Part shown: one piece after another, positions 1 to 13,900 of the stretch | Numbering within the stretch: position 1 is the first letter of the stretch | Layout of the letters: every line of letters begins with the position of its first letter | Source of the DNA: Ascidia mentula | Taxonomy: Eukaryota > Chordata > Ascidiacea > Phlebobranchia > Ascidiidae | Direction: 5' to 3' | Assembly (NCBI GenBank): GCA_947561715.1 | Contig: OX387199.1 | Coordinates: 16,001,001 to 16,065,000, forward strand | DNA length: 64,000 nucleotides | The notes under the pieces: generated by a model | What the model was told of the DNA's origin: nothing | The model's input: only the letters and a program-made list of their open reading frames with translations | The model's database searches: none | Program-made: the position numbers and the translations under genes

Positions 1-130
1 TTGTGCCTTCTGTAACTGAAACTTAACTACACTATGTCAACTCTGAGCATTGTTTCATTCCAACTTTCAGGATTTAAGCACAATGTAAATGTATTATCTG
101 GTTATGTTATTAACACAATAAAAGGTTTAC

Positions 131-3100
131 CTTCACCAGTACTGAAGTTGCAATAAACATAAAATGGCTGCAAAAGGTCAGGTTGGGGTGATATGAGGTA
201 GTTTCCAGAACGCAGTAGATTGCTGTCATTGCATGTCTCAGGAAAATCTGCCGAGATATTACATATAATTAAACATGCTGAAAACAATCTTGTTGAGCTG
301 CACAGTCAGTTTTGATCTTGTTTTTTATGTGAGTTACTCTATATCTAAGGAATAAGGTTTACAGGCTCGAGATCTCACTCCGACCGGTTGGGAAAAAGTG
401 GCTAATCCTGCTGGGCTGCAATTTCTGGGCCGCAAAGCCTGTAAATCTCATGATCTTGATATAATAGCTGTGATTGCCAAGTAAGGACCTGCACAGTGAG
501 GCGATCCTGCCAACACGCTATTGAATGAAACATTACTGCGTTATCTAAGGATATCATTAAAAAAGCAGAAATTTTGCTCAATAGATAAGATTCATCAAAG
601 GCACTTCAATAAAAATAATGAAAAGGTTTCTCGAAACGTTGTGGCTAGTTTAAGTTAACTTCTGATATACGTACATGATGGACATGATGGCAAAGAAGCA
701 TCAGTTAAAGACCATGAACCATCATTCTGGCAACTATTGATAATTGTACCAGTCGGTGTTGAACCATCATCACATGAGTAAGTAACCTGTGAAGTTCTTG
801 AATAAGCATCATTCACAGGTGTAAACGAACCACGATCAATTGATGGAGGTGGACAACACTCTAAAAGCAAACGACCAAAATAAATTAATTAGCCGCCAAA
901 TAAAAAAATGTGCCCCAAAATTTATGTAGAATCGTAAATAAAAAAATTGGTTCAAAAGCATTTTTTTTTAATTTTGAGGCTAAAAATTTAAAATTTTGTT
1001 GAATAATTGTTGGAATAGGTCACCACTTTCTTTGCATTGTGGGTTTTTAGTCCACTGCAGTACTTTGGAAAGTAAATTTCAGTACTTTGAAAAGAAATTG
1101 GAGGTATTCCTACCGAAGTATAACCAGGGGCACAAAACAGTGTCACTTGACAGTAATTTTTATGGGGAACTCCCTTTTCGATAAATGTTTCACATTTGCT
1201 TTTATGGTAGTGTAAATGGATAATTACCCATATCAACTTACCTACTAAATTACATTGTGGGTTTGCTGTCCATGCACCATTATTCTCACAAATTATTGTT
1301 CCTGATCCAATTAACTGATATCCATTGGAACAAGTGTATGTGACAACATTGTTTGAGTTAGGTGTGTAAGGTCCGTCGCTTGGTGTAAAACCTTCCATAT
1401 TAGGAACAGTTGGAGGGACTGGACAAACTAAAAAACGAAAACTTATCAATTTATTGTAAAACAGACATTGATACAGTTTTTTTTTAATTTAACTTAAAAA
1501 AATTATTTTAATCCCATTTTTTTATCATATCACTAATTAACTTCCTTGTCTTCGCAACAAGCAATAATACAACATAAACTAAAAGTGTAAAGAAAGTTAC
1601 CAGTTCAGGACCAGAAGTGGTTATTTAAAAGTTACAAAGCTGCCATATTGCCCAGGCATCTTTTCTGCAGTTATTTTGAGCAGTTTTAGCGATGTAAATC
1701 GTTAATTAAGGTGTCATCATGTTTAAATTTCTATAAGGTGTAACATCATTGAAGGCAAATCGTATTCCTTTTCATTTGCATATTGACGGTATCTGCATTT
1801 ATCGAGCATGCAACAAGCCAAGTAAACTCCACAAAAGTTTACCATTTGTATTATTGCAGGTTGGTGCAGCTTCTCTACTCCATGTTCCATCATTAAGGCA
1901 AGTTAGTACTGGATCATCCTGGATTTGATATGGACATGAGTAGGTAACAGTTTCTGCTGGGTCATAGTAAGTTTTTACTGGTGAATAAATTCCTGCTTCA
2001 GTGGTTGGTGGGGAAGCACATTCTGTTAGACATTATCAACACAAATGAAAAACATGCAATAAAATCTTGAAACACAATCTTACTGTAGATGGAAGGGTAA
2101 AAACAAGCTGCCTGATCATCATTCCAACAACAGCCCCAAAGCTCACACAATTCCCTTGAAAACAATATACTATATTTCGATCCATAAAACAACCATTTTC
2201 AAGTTACCTTGTTGGACAGAAAAAGAAACCACACCGTAGACGAGTTTCTTGGCATTGCAATGAAGTTGAATCTAAATAGCACAATTTTAGGAAAACACTC
2301 CATACGTGACAACATTTAAGCAATTTAATTCAGCAAAAAAATATTAAATGTAGCTAACACATGTGCCATACTTTTATGCTATCTATTCATGGTTCCGACT
2401 TCGAGTCAACCATTGATTTGACGTCACAATGCTGCAGGTAAAAATTAGCGGAAAATGCATTGGTTTTGACAGTAGTTCTTCAACAAAACGCGTGTAACGC
2501 TGCGGTAAATAATTTTGTTGAAATTTTTTTTTAATTTTGTTATTTTTTGTTGAAAAGTAATTGACGAAGAATGTAAGTGCCAAGCATCAAAAACAAAACT
2601 ATAGCAGCGACAGTGGTCTTCACCCGCAATAGCGCCGTTAGCGTCCATGTGCATTTTATAAACACCCCTGCACAAGCTGTTTATTAACGTTGTAGCCGTT
2701 TGCGCAGAAATAAAGTTATAAAGTTATTTCATTCGAATCATGGTTATAAATCTTTCCACTAAATTGAAAGTAAATATAAATTTGAAACAGCTGTGCCAGT
2801 GTTGAAACGACTACAAGTTTAGCATTGATCGAAAAAATTTCCTACCCTTTCGATAACACTTCATAGATTCATCTGCCGGCTCCTCGTCAAAGCAACAATC
2901 TCTGTAAATGGACGTAACAGTTTTATTGGCTAAATTTGCACAAACCCCTACAACCTTATAAGGATATACATGTAATTATATATTCCCACCTTCTTTCACA
3001 CTGCGTGCGCGTGATAACGCTACTCCCGCAAGCTTGTCTTATTGCATACGATACAGCACAAGTCCTCACAGCTGCTTCCGTCTCAAAGCAGCAAACCACC

Positions 3101-3141
3101 AACACACACCAAACAATGGCGCAATTATCGATGAAAGGCAT
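131..3141 (-). CDS. Trefoil x2 - CCP x3 secreted protein, copy A (3' end outside window)
   Basis: Minus-strand gene read as eight exons: 2990-3141, 2846-2901, 2208-2271, 2084-2169, 1843-2022, 1242-1427, 675-860 and 131-247. All junctions are GT-AG and in phase. The start at 3141 gives a hydrophobic signal peptide (about residues 1-24). Residues 28-66 match the trefoil (P-type) cysteine pattern, with RQAC, CERRDCCF and CY; residues 76-113 form a second trefoil-like module (CELWGCCW, CFYP) with one extra Cys. The next three exons each encode one CCP/sushi module (four Cys, a W before the last Cys). The last visible exon begins a fibrinogen-like segment (SGNYLISPQPD, PFYVYCNF). The remaining three exons seen in the paralogue at 26296-30914 must lie left of position 1. 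Trefoils act in mucosal and secreted proteins and CCPs in complement-like binding, so a secreted recognition or mucus protein is inferred. No coding break is visible in the part present. Confidence 0.8.
358..445. repeat. 88-bp foldback insertion in the last visible intron of trefoil gene copy A
   Basis: The stretch is bounded by TTTACAGGCT and its exact reverse complement AGCCTGTAAA, 88 bp end to end. It lies in the intron between the third CCP exon and the fibrinogen-like exon. The same 88-bp element sits in copy B at 28134-28221 with a few substitutions, so it predates the duplication. It could be a small MITE-like element or a structured intron segment. No coding capacity. Confidence 0.5.
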
Positions 3142-3890
3142 ATTTACAACCACAAAACTTTTGAGTATAAGATTAAAGTCTAAAACCGGCAAAAAGGCAC
3201 AAAAAAGTTTTTAAAAAATTAGCACGAATTTGTGTCAATGTTAGGTCATATAATGACATCCACATATGAAAGTTTGATTGCCATAACATGTTGAAACGGG
3301 TGAATTTTACTCCCATAAGCCCATAAACAAAACATGTTTTACCTTTGCGTTGTTTCTGTTGAAATTCACGAACGCCGTATGTTCAAACACAATCAGCAAA
3401 CGTTGGAACTAGCCCACATACCACAACTAGCCTATACTCAACTGGAAAACATGTTTGCTTGAACCGCTGAAAACTGGAACAATGCACATTGAGCAAGCAT
3501 CCTCTTCCGTTGCAAGGATGCCCATTGTAATATTAATAATTGTTTGTGTACATCTGATTGCATCACCTAACATGAGTTTCCTGCTGTAAATCTCTTATGT
3601 TTGTGCACAGGCAATTAGACACTCTTGCATTAAACATCCCAACCCACACAAAGCAAAGTCTATGCCAACCTCCATGTTCAGTCCAGCTTTTCAAACGTGC
3701 TTTCCATAAATAACCAAATGGCATCGAAGGCTTGATGGAATAACCTTCATATGTACCAAAATATGAAACACCAGATCACAGTTCCGTCTGAAGTAAATTT
3801 TTTTCGTCACATCACTAAGTTTTGCATTCCCATTATTTATTTTTAATTGGTAGGTTTATCTCTTGACTGTTGTTGGCGATTGTAGAGTTG
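3142..3890. other. 5' flank of trefoil gene copy A, no gene recognised
   Basis: About 750 bp upstream of the minus-strand start at 3141. Nothing coding is supported. It is repeated almost unchanged at about 30915-31660 upstream of copy B, so promoter and 5' leader sequences of the two genes should be in it, but no specific element could be assigned. Confidence 0.4.
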
Positions 3891-4140
3891 TCTTTGCCCA
3901 ATAAAAAATATTTGCGCTACCTTACGGGGTAGAAACTACGTGGTCACACCTCATAGGTGGCGCAGTTCAACAGTACCTGCGCTAAATTGTAAAATCGGCC
4001 CGCAGGGGCGGGTGATTGGCAGCATTAACCAAGCGCCCGACCCGTATACCAAGAATAAAAAACCTGATCGGGTTTCGTGCCCAGGATGTCCTGGGTTCAA
4101 ATCCCGGTGTGGTCAAAAAAAAAATAAAATCCGGACGCAG
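3890..4140. repeat. Tail of a preceding tandem unit with SINE
   Basis: The sequence from TTACGGGGTAGAAACTACGT through the SINE to the duplicated CGCAG site matches the unit tails at about 10755-10980 and 62610-62830, and the SINE-free tails at about 38680-38765 and 48165-48260. The start of the 4141-12160 unit is therefore preceded by the end of another unit, which marks the tandem junction. The counterpart before the second unit is at about 31665-31905. Confidence 0.6.
4006..4129 (+). mobile_element. tRNA-derived SINE
   Basis: A Pol III-type A box (TGGCAGCATTAA, degenerate) and B box (GGTTCAAATCC) about 60 bp apart are followed by GTGTGGTC and an A-rich tail. It is flanked by related 11-bp copies, TCGGCCCGCAG and TCCGGACGCAG. 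The precise empty site is seen in two other units (about 38745-38765 and 48245-48262). The body is about 115 bp, typical for a minimal tRNA-SINE. Not a functional tRNA gene: no cloverleaf could be drawn. Confidence 0.75.
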
Positions 4141-4273
4141 AACTGATGAAAAATACTGGGGTATGGATGTTTCCACTGTATAACAAAACTTCTACCGAAG
4201 CAAATATGTTTTATCGAAAAGTCAAACACTGCAAAATGAAGAAGTGCTCGCACAGTTACATAATGTGTACATT

Positions 4274-4295
4274 CGGTCGTATTTGTATACGACCG
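4274..4295. other. 9-bp perfect inverted repeat (hairpin)
   Basis: CGGTCGTAT, a 4-base loop TTGT, then ATACGACCG, just 5' of the SINE at 4309. The counterpart at about 32038-32059 keeps the stem except its outermost pair. Purpose unknown; no downstream T-run and no gene ends here. Confidence 0.35.
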
Positions 4296-4308
4296 TTGTA
4301 TTTGCATA

Positions 4309-4422
4309 GGGCGGGTGGTTGGCAGCATTGGTCAAACGCCCTACCCATATACCATAAAGAAAACCTGATCGGGATTCGTGCCCAGGATGGCTTGGGTTCA
4401 AATCCCGGTGTGATAAAAAAAA
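4309..4422 (+). mobile_element. tRNA-derived SINE, second copy in unit
   Basis: Same family as the SINE at 4006-4129: A box TGGCAGCATTGG, B box GGTTCAAATCC, ending GTGTGATAAAAAAAA. Its counterpart at 32074-32149 has lost the central part, the one at 40631-40678 keeps only the 3' half, and the one at 55681-55771 is fused at its 5' side to the flank of another SINE. Confidence 0.7.
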
Positions 4423-5189
4423 TGGTCATGTTTGTATCGATTTTATTGCGGAAATCATTATTTGTGCGCCAAGAAGACTCTTTGTCGTAATGAAATAGTT
4501 GGATTGATTTGTTTTTGGGAGTTATGCGTTGAATTGCCGTTAGCCTTGGAAGTATGTCTCGATCGAATGCAACGTCAAGACTGTTACGACATTTTGGTAA
4601 AGGAGTTGGGCGTACACGAGACAATCAATAACAAACAACCCTACTTCGACCACTGACCTGCTCAGAGTTTTTACTAGCTAAGATGTGATTTGCCGAAACA
4701 ACAATTCTTTCCCCATTTGTCGTTGGAATTCCCACACGTACAAGTATTCCTAATGGCATGGAAACTTATCAAAGTTTCACAGACTAAAAAGTACATGGAA
4801 GTTTGAAATACAGCCATTTTATTTACCATTAAAATCATCCATCTCCCATTTAGGAATACGTTGTTGGCTACACCCACTAACAACCAGAACCATGTGTTGG
4901 TCAACTACAGCAAATGAATGTCGTTGTGCGAATGCTGACACAAAATCAAGATAAATTTAAACCCTTTTTCACAACAACTTTCAAAAATTCTTTCTTGTAT
5001 GAAACTAAATGCTGATCAATTTAAGTTTCGGATCCATTCAAACTACAGGAAGGGACGCGTAGTTCTTTCGCCAACATCAATAGTTCATGGTTTTCTTTGC
5101 AGGCGTCAACGGCTTATATCGTTGAACAACAAACTACTTTAGTTCTTTGATATCATACGTTTACCTGTTATCGCTGTCTTATTATCAGG

Positions 5190-7671
<2,482 letters not shown>

Positions 7672-8943
7672 TGAACAATATGACGAATCTTGTGTTGTTT
7701 CTGAAACCTAGTGTTGTTTTTGAATTGAAAAGTGAAACCCCAAACTAGTTCAAAATAGTTTGTAAGTAATTTCGTCATATGATTATTGCACTGTTTTGTC
7801 TAGCACTGTATATTAGTGTTGTGTAGTGCGTTCCAGGGAATAAATATATATTAGTCGACGGCTTCAGATTCCTCAGAAGCTTTTCAGGACAAAGTATTTC
7901 AACATTTGAATTTCAAAACTGACGTCAAATTACTGGATAGGGTTTTTGTAGTTAAAGAAAGAACAAAAATCGATCGTGTTGTTTCATTTTTACACACTTA
8001 GCGGTCGCAGCAACTGATTGGCAGAAATAAAGTTTCTATAGATCGTTTTATTTCGAAAGACGGTATGAACCGTGTGGTGAATTAAATGTATCTGTTGAGG
8101 TTTAGTATCTCCATAGAAAGGTTCAACATTACAATTTACACATATTTGCAGATGGGCGCCTGGCTTAGTAACCTTGATGGTTTTATCCGTATCCTTGTGA
8201 TTTTTGGCTAATTTCTTTTATGTATCGTTCATCTTTGCGGTTGTTTTTTTGCGTACAAAATACACATGATTTCATTTCATTTGTAATTTATAAATTGCAA
8301 TTACCGAATGTAGCTATACACAATAAAATATGTGAGAGACGCGAATGACCGGTATTGCAACCGAACCTTGTTCAAGAAAAGCAAATTTTCAAATGCGGTT
8401 TCAGAATAATGATCAGAAAAGGTACTTGAAAGCTCACTGGTTTCTATCAACAATATCAACGCGAGAGCAAACAGAAACCTAGACAATGGATTTTCCTTCT
8501 TCCTAGCTCAGCAACTTCTAAAACGATTTCCGTGCATTTAATGCCGACAATCCTGTTTATGAAGTTGTTGATTGTTTCGAGCCCATCACACAATCCTAGG
8601 AAACGTGAAAGGTTTCGCAGCTTAAGATGAATGTGTCCTCCCGGGTAAATAAGGTAATCAGTGACGCACGGTTTTTCTCTGCATGCAAGAACGCCATCAG
8701 TACTAAAAAAAACGTACTTCAATTATGCGACAGTGTGAGCGTCAAGATGTTGACAAATCAATTAAGAACTGGTGACCCTGTACCTACAAAAAAGTTAAAT
8801 TCCAAATTACTTTATTGATCATAACATTTTCGCGCGGACTAGGTCAAATTATGAAACGTGCCGTATCAGTCTTATATCTGCAACTGAATTGTCCTGGTTT
8901 GGTCTGGCACTTTTTAGAAGTCATACTTTCATATTATTATTAA
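7672..8943. other. 3' flank of copy 1, no recognised gene
   Basis: Repeated after every pepsin-like copy (35059-36330, 44432-45701, 53344-54575 and 59027-60195). It contains the polyadenylation region and then about 1 kb without recognisable coding sequence. A minus-strand reading frame at 8456-8722 stays open here and at 54088-54354 but is not preserved in every unit, and I do not recognise it. Confidence 0.4.
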
Positions 8944-8986
8944 GTACACGAGCTTTGGCGAGTAACCCTCACTTCATCAGGTGTAA
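8944..8986 (-). ncRNA. Hammerhead-ribozyme-like motif, class I, one core change
   Basis: Read on the minus strand: UACAC, CUGAUGA, A, then stem II GUGAG-GGUUA-CUCGC, then CAAA where GAAA is expected, then GCUC, then GUGUA. Stem I pairs UACAC with GUGUA, stem II is five pairs, stem III is A-U plus G-C. The G12-to-C change should disable cleavage. It sits just upstream of a Penelope-like GIY-YIG fragment. Confidence 0.6.
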
Positions 8987-8996
8987 ATAAAAAAAA

Positions 8997-9382
8997 TTGT
9001 CGCCCCACATACACAACAAACCCACACAAACATACACAGCATACACTTCCATACCATATGTACAGGAAGTTTCTGAGCAGATATCAAGAATACTCTACGC
9101 CATTGGTGCGAAAGTTGCCATGAAACCGGTGTGCACTGTAGAAAACATGTTTCCCAAACCTAAAAACCATATTTCCATGCTTCAAATGACTAGTTTTCTT
9201 AATACCTTGCCTTGATCGTTACACAGTGTATATTGGCAAGACTAAGCGCAATTTATCGTCCCGTATTTTAATAGAACACAAGGCAGCCATACGCGATATG
9301 GAACCCAATAAATCTGCTCTATGTGCCCACATGCTTGACACCGACCAACGTATTAATTGGAAGGAAGCAAAAGTATTTTCAG
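8997..9382 (+). mobile_element. Penelope-like element fragment A (GIY-YIG endonuclease), unit 1
   Basis: Codes for the linker and GIY-YIG part of a Penelope-like retroelement: PYVQEVSEQISRIL, ENMFPKPKNHISM, then VYIGKTKRNLSSR, HKAAIRDMEPNKSALCAH and RINWKEAKV. These match the C-terminal endonuclease of PLEs (YIG..R-L--R-EH, KSA-AEH, H-I-W). Related pieces are at 54628-55447 and 60202-61061. No reverse transcriptase part is present, so this is a remnant. It runs directly into a fragment of a pepsin-like exon 2 at 9383. Confidence 0.75.
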
Positions 9383-9628
9383 TTTCCATCTGCTGCTGGT
9401 GGAATTGTCCCCGGGCCACTCTTCAACGACGAAGATGTAATTAAATGATATTATTGTTGGTTTACATGCTTTTAAGCGGATTAAACAAGTGAGTCTTCTT
9501 TCCAGCTATATTATTATGGAGAGATATCAATAGGAAAAAATATGACGGTGCTGCTTCCTCAACGTATGAATGGGACGAAAATATTACATAGTTTATCGAG
9601 TGGTTACTGCAGACAAGATGTGGTTTCG
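9383..9628 (+). pseudogene. Degenerate second pepsin-like paralogue, unit 1 (parts of exons 2-4)
   Basis: 9383-9436 matches the end of pepsin-like exon 2 (SAAGGI.., then an EDV-type GT donor), 9506-9535 the start of exon 3 (YYYGEISIG-like), and 9541-9628 exon 4, ending at the same TTTCG|GTAAG donor. The rest of exon 3 and all of exons 5-9 are missing. Equivalent remnants occur in each other unit, so the ancestral unit carried two paralogues. Confidence 0.7.
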
Positions 9629-12203
9629 GTAAGAGTTTTCAACTACAGTTTGAATCCTGAAGATGTCGCTGGTGTAAATACTGCAAAGCTGAACACGGCG
9701 AGGTGACTGACAAACATTCAACATAAGAACGAACATTAATTTCCGCGTCGCCTGTTCTTTGTGGTTGTTTTAGTTCAGTATGAAATATTGATGGAATCAA
9801 GCTTGTCATGCTTTTAGTGATGGCCACGGTAAACATAGCAAAAATGGCTGTGATTATCCATTGAACTAGAATGCGCTTGCAAGTCTTACTACAAAAAAGG
9901 TCGTCTCCGCTGCAAACCACAGTCATAGGGCAGCGCAGCCATGCGGAGAGATTAACGAGAAGAATTTTGCAAACCGTCCCCTGAAATAGCTAAACGAACT
10001 GCTTGGTAACTGATAGTGCTACCGACTCGGGTAATCCCAATTCATATATGTGCAAAAACGCCATAACAATTGAGCGCTGCAGACTGCAGCAGTATAGGGT
10101 ACCCAACGGATCGACGTGGAGCGAAAGGTACCACAAAGTGGAAATTATGGAACTGTGCTTGAGGTAAAAGCAGACGTTTCATCAGATTCAGTCAAGCGCG
10201 ATTTTACCCACGTTTTACAATCTCAAGAAACCATGAACTTGCGAGACCCACAATAAACAACCATGCAAGACAGTTTGACTGAGATACCTGCAATAAATAG
10301 CGTTCCAACTGTGGACAAGAGAAGATCGAATGACTATAGTCCAAAGCAACCATAACAAAAGTGTCGTATTTTCTTGTACAAGTTTATTTGATAATTTTCA
10401 CACCTGTAGAAAAAAGTAGAATCAGCGCCAAAATAATTTCCCATGAATCAGTAAAAAATGGCAGAAACACATGGCTCTCCCGCGCCGCGATAGTCTGTCA
10501 TCGTGGTAATGAAGAAATGCGATTTCGCAGCAACATTTATTAATGTGCGAAGATTATTGCTACTTTTTTGAATTTGTGAGAAAAAACATCAACATTTTTA
10601 TTTTCGACCGAGATCCTTGCGGAAAAACTGCTTGGTAGCGCAAGCGTTCGGGTATTTGCTTTTCAGTGCTAATCAACAGCATTATTGGGCGAATTGGAAG
10701 GTCTATCTCTTGATTGATGTTGCCAATCGTAGCTTTTGCCCAATCAAAAATATTTGCGCCACCTTACGGGGTAGAAACTACGTGGTCACTTCTCATAGGT
10801 GGCGCAATTCAACAGTACCTGCGCAAAATGATAAAACCGGGGCGCAGGGGCGGGTGATTGGCAGCATTGGTCAAGCGCCCAACCCGTATACCAAGAAGAA
10901 AACCTGATCGGGATTTGTGGCCAGGATATCCTAGGTTCAAATCCCGGTGTGGTCAAAAAAAAATCGGGTCGCAGAACTGATGAAGAATGCCTGTCGCAAG
11001 GCACCGATGGACTACGACATCTAACAATCGAAAAATTCCGTTAGCTAGCCCTGTAATGTTTATCCAACAATTGTGAAATTGTTTGAAACCAGTTTTTATT
11101 CGAGTTCATATCATTAACATCATATCATTGAAATGTGAAACCCGAATAAAGTAATGTGTACATTACATTAAAAGTAATTTTGTTATTTTGTCCACAATCT
11201 TGTAAGCTTATTACCTGCAAGACCTTCGCGGACCAACAGTGGTTCACAGTTTGGTGACCACTAGTATCGAAACACAGCACGTATTTCATTATTTCGACAA
11301 CAAAATTGCGGTGAGCAAAGTTGATCACCCTTGTCTCGGGTTCCGCATGATTGCTTCCTGCAGATAGGTCAGCTAAAAACTACCTAGTGGTTTTCGGCGC
11401 CGTGTGATGTTCGCGGTTGCTCGCGCTGACTCTGCAGGGCTTCGGGTTCGGGACGACATTTTCTGGTTAGTCGACTGACTTTTGATCCAGAATGACTGCA
11501 AGGTCCGTTAACCAATAATATTAGAGTTAACCGACGTATAATTGTTTTTTTTGTTCTATAGTTTGCCAATAGTGTAAAGTGCACAAACATTTACCCCCCG
11601 TCATTATACTTGTTTAATAACATTGTGATACGATAAAGTATGGGATGAAAAGTTTCATATTTCTTTCTCGTATAACACGCGCCAGAAAGCGTTTGGTCGA
11701 CGAAGTTGTGCAAACGTTAAAATTTGAGAAACCAAAAACAGGTTAACGCCGACAATTGTATTTGTGCATTTGAGCGTGACCTTCAAATTTACACTGATGC
11801 AATAAAACCACATGTAATGACATAAACTAGCCTGAAAAGCGCGCGTGACCTTAATTTCGAACAATACTATATGCAGTTAACTGCGGTGTTTTTCAGTTCT
11901 ACAAACTTTTGACTTCATGTCATGTATACAAAACCTCACAGTACCTTGATCTAACTGCAGTGTTTTTACTGTGAATTTAATTTGTTTAATTTTCTTTGCT
12001 GTTTGTATTATTTTCATTCATGTTAGTTATCTAAAGCGTACATGCAAGCATTTATTAAACATGTACAAAAATGTATTGGTTTGCTTAAAGATCATCATGT
12101 TGTGGCAATAATACTCCGAAAAAGATTTTTTAAGAGGTGTATGGTTAAAAGGTGTATGTATAAAATTTTGTTTATTTAGTCAAAAGCAACAACTTGTAAA
12201 ACA
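9629..12203. other. Unit 1 tail, no recognised gene
   Basis: Matches 61314-64000 nearly throughout and, in parts, 37190-39300 and 46557-48900. It holds one SINE (10848-10963). A minus-strand frame at 9639-9926 with a hydrophobic stretch (VQWIITAIFAMFTVAITKS) is also open at 61498-61779 but differs in frame and ending in the other units. I cannot assign it. Confidence 0.4.
10848..10963 (+). mobile_element. tRNA-derived SINE with target-site duplication (filled site)
   Basis: A box TGGCAGCATTGG, B box GGTTCAAATCC, tail of nine A. Flanked by CCGGGGCGCAG (10837-10847) and TCGGGTCGCAG (10964-10974). The same locus without the SINE is visible at about 38745-38765 and 48245-48262, giving direct empty-site evidence for the ends. 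Confidence 0.85.
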
Positions 12204-13445
12204 TTATTGCATGAGCAACACGGAATCCAAGACAGCTGTTCCATTCACAATTCCGCCGTCTTTCAGATGTTTGGCCTTTGAACGAAGCAGGTGACCATTG
12301 ACGTAATTTTCCATCAAACCCTTCTCTGACCTGAATAAAGTCAAAATAATCATAAATGCCCCTAAAATTGCCATCAACTATTTTATTTTAAGGAATCAAT
12401 TGAAAATTTATCTTTATATTGCCGACCCATTTGCTGTATTTACCACAATATTTCATACAATCCTCTACTACGGCCCTAATAATAAAAATAATAAAATAGC
12501 TTTTTGGGAGATTACGTGAAATTAAGGTGAAACTCAGTATTTACGATATAAATCCCTCAGTTTCAAAGCAAACTATGGTGCTCGTGGGTTCACTTTTGCT
12601 ATCTATGGGCCCCTCAGGCTGACATGGGCCCTGGTGATCCGCCCTGGTGAGCCGCCCTGTTGCGCCTCTCAATGACATATAATAATGTGGTAGAATTCCA
12701 AGAAGCAAAATGGATTCGACCACGACCAAAAAGGTTACAAATTATGTCAAAATATTATGTCCTGGCGTGTCAGGGTGAATGCACAACTCCATCGCGAACG
12801 ACGCCTTATCTGAACTTTGATTTATCAGTAAATTCATGCTCCCGGACATATAGGCATTTTTAACCCTTCCACTAAAAACGTGCCACATCGCATGTTAAAG
12901 TTGGCCAACTTATAATGTAGTTGATATTGTTATATTTTCTATAATCGTAAACAAAAATTACTCGAAAGAAATTCCAAAAATGCCCAACTCAGAAACGATT
13001 TCCTCCTTGGTGACCTTTCCATTCCTAACAATGTAATTTAATGTAGAGTATGGTTTAATAATCTCCATCAAAATGTAACCACTTCTTCGCTCGTCATGAC
13101 CAATCTCTTTTAATAACTGTACGATGTCATCGCCAAAAACATTGTTACCTAAATGTAAAATACATTGATATTGATGTCATGGAAACAACGTGCCTTTCAG
13201 GAGAAGGGAATTTCCAAAATCGAATCCTGTAATCTATTAAAAGTGGTTCATAGTCTAATGTTAAATAATTAGTCGAGTCAAAATTTTATTTTCAATCGTT
13301 TTTTATTTTGAATACGGACGAAACGGGATTAAAATGTTTTTCATGTTGAACCAAACGCGTTACCTCCGCCTTCTCGTTGTGGTTTCATCACATACATATC
13401 TGGTTGTTCCATTGCTAATTTAACAGTCAAATTTCCTTTGTCACC
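12204..13445 (-). pseudogene. Glutathione synthetase C-terminal exons (partial gene)
   Basis: Three in-phase minus-strand exons, 13364-13445, 12962-13148 and 12204-12330. They encode about 130 residues that follow the C-terminus of eukaryotic glutathione synthetase: QPDMYVMKPQREGGGNN, GYILMEIIKP, VSELGIFGISFE, NGHLLRSKAKHLKDGGI and NGTAVLDS, then stop at 12204-12206. The enzyme is an ATP-grasp ligase joining gamma-glutamylcysteine and glycine; its glycine-rich lid (EGGGNN) is here. The family is about 470 residues, and the N-terminal two thirds are not found in the 500 bp upstream, where a methyltransferase remnant lies instead. It is either a gene fragment or the 3' half of a chimeric transcript. 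Homology is sure; function is doubtful. Confidence 0.8.
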
Positions 13446-13900
13446 CTGTTTAAAGTAAATGATAAGTTTTATGTTAAAATACATATTTGGAAGCAGTCCA
13501 ACACAATCTAGTGTGTTCATATTGGTTTGGTCTATTGCCTCCCATAAGAATGTCGCTGGGTAACAGACGTAAAAATTAACATAGCGTTAATTCAAAATGA
13601 CATACAAACCATTTCAAAGCAGTGCAGTCTGCAAAAGGATTTATACGAATTACATAGGGGTAATGGACAATACATGTTTCATTTCTATTTTGGCGGAAAA
13701 GTCCAATTCGATCATAGAAATAAAAAAAGTACTACGTTAAATTTACAAAGAAATTGTGAAACAAATCAAACTGAAGATCATATTTTGTCAGCGACTAGAT
13801 AGCTATGTCAAAAATTAGATAGTTATAGTTGTATGAAAACAAATTTATATTACAAACAAAAATTAGTCAACCGTCCAGTTATAAATCAAATAATATTGAC

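Noticed and set aside
4006-4129. Genuine tRNA gene
   Set aside because: A and B boxes are present but no acceptor, D or anticodon stems form. The A tail, target duplications and empty sites make it a SINE.
8456-8722. Minus-strand frame repeated at 54088-54354
   Set aside because: Not preserved in units 2, 3 and 5, and no domain was recognised.
9226-9419. GIY-YIG homing endonuclease or repair nuclease gene
   Set aside because: The flanking linker, terminal ribozymes and fragmentary copies point to a Penelope-like retroelement remnant.
9639-9926. Minus-strand frame with a possible membrane helix, also at 61498-61779
   Set aside because: Open in two units only and frameshifted or ended differently in the two others. 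No recognised family.
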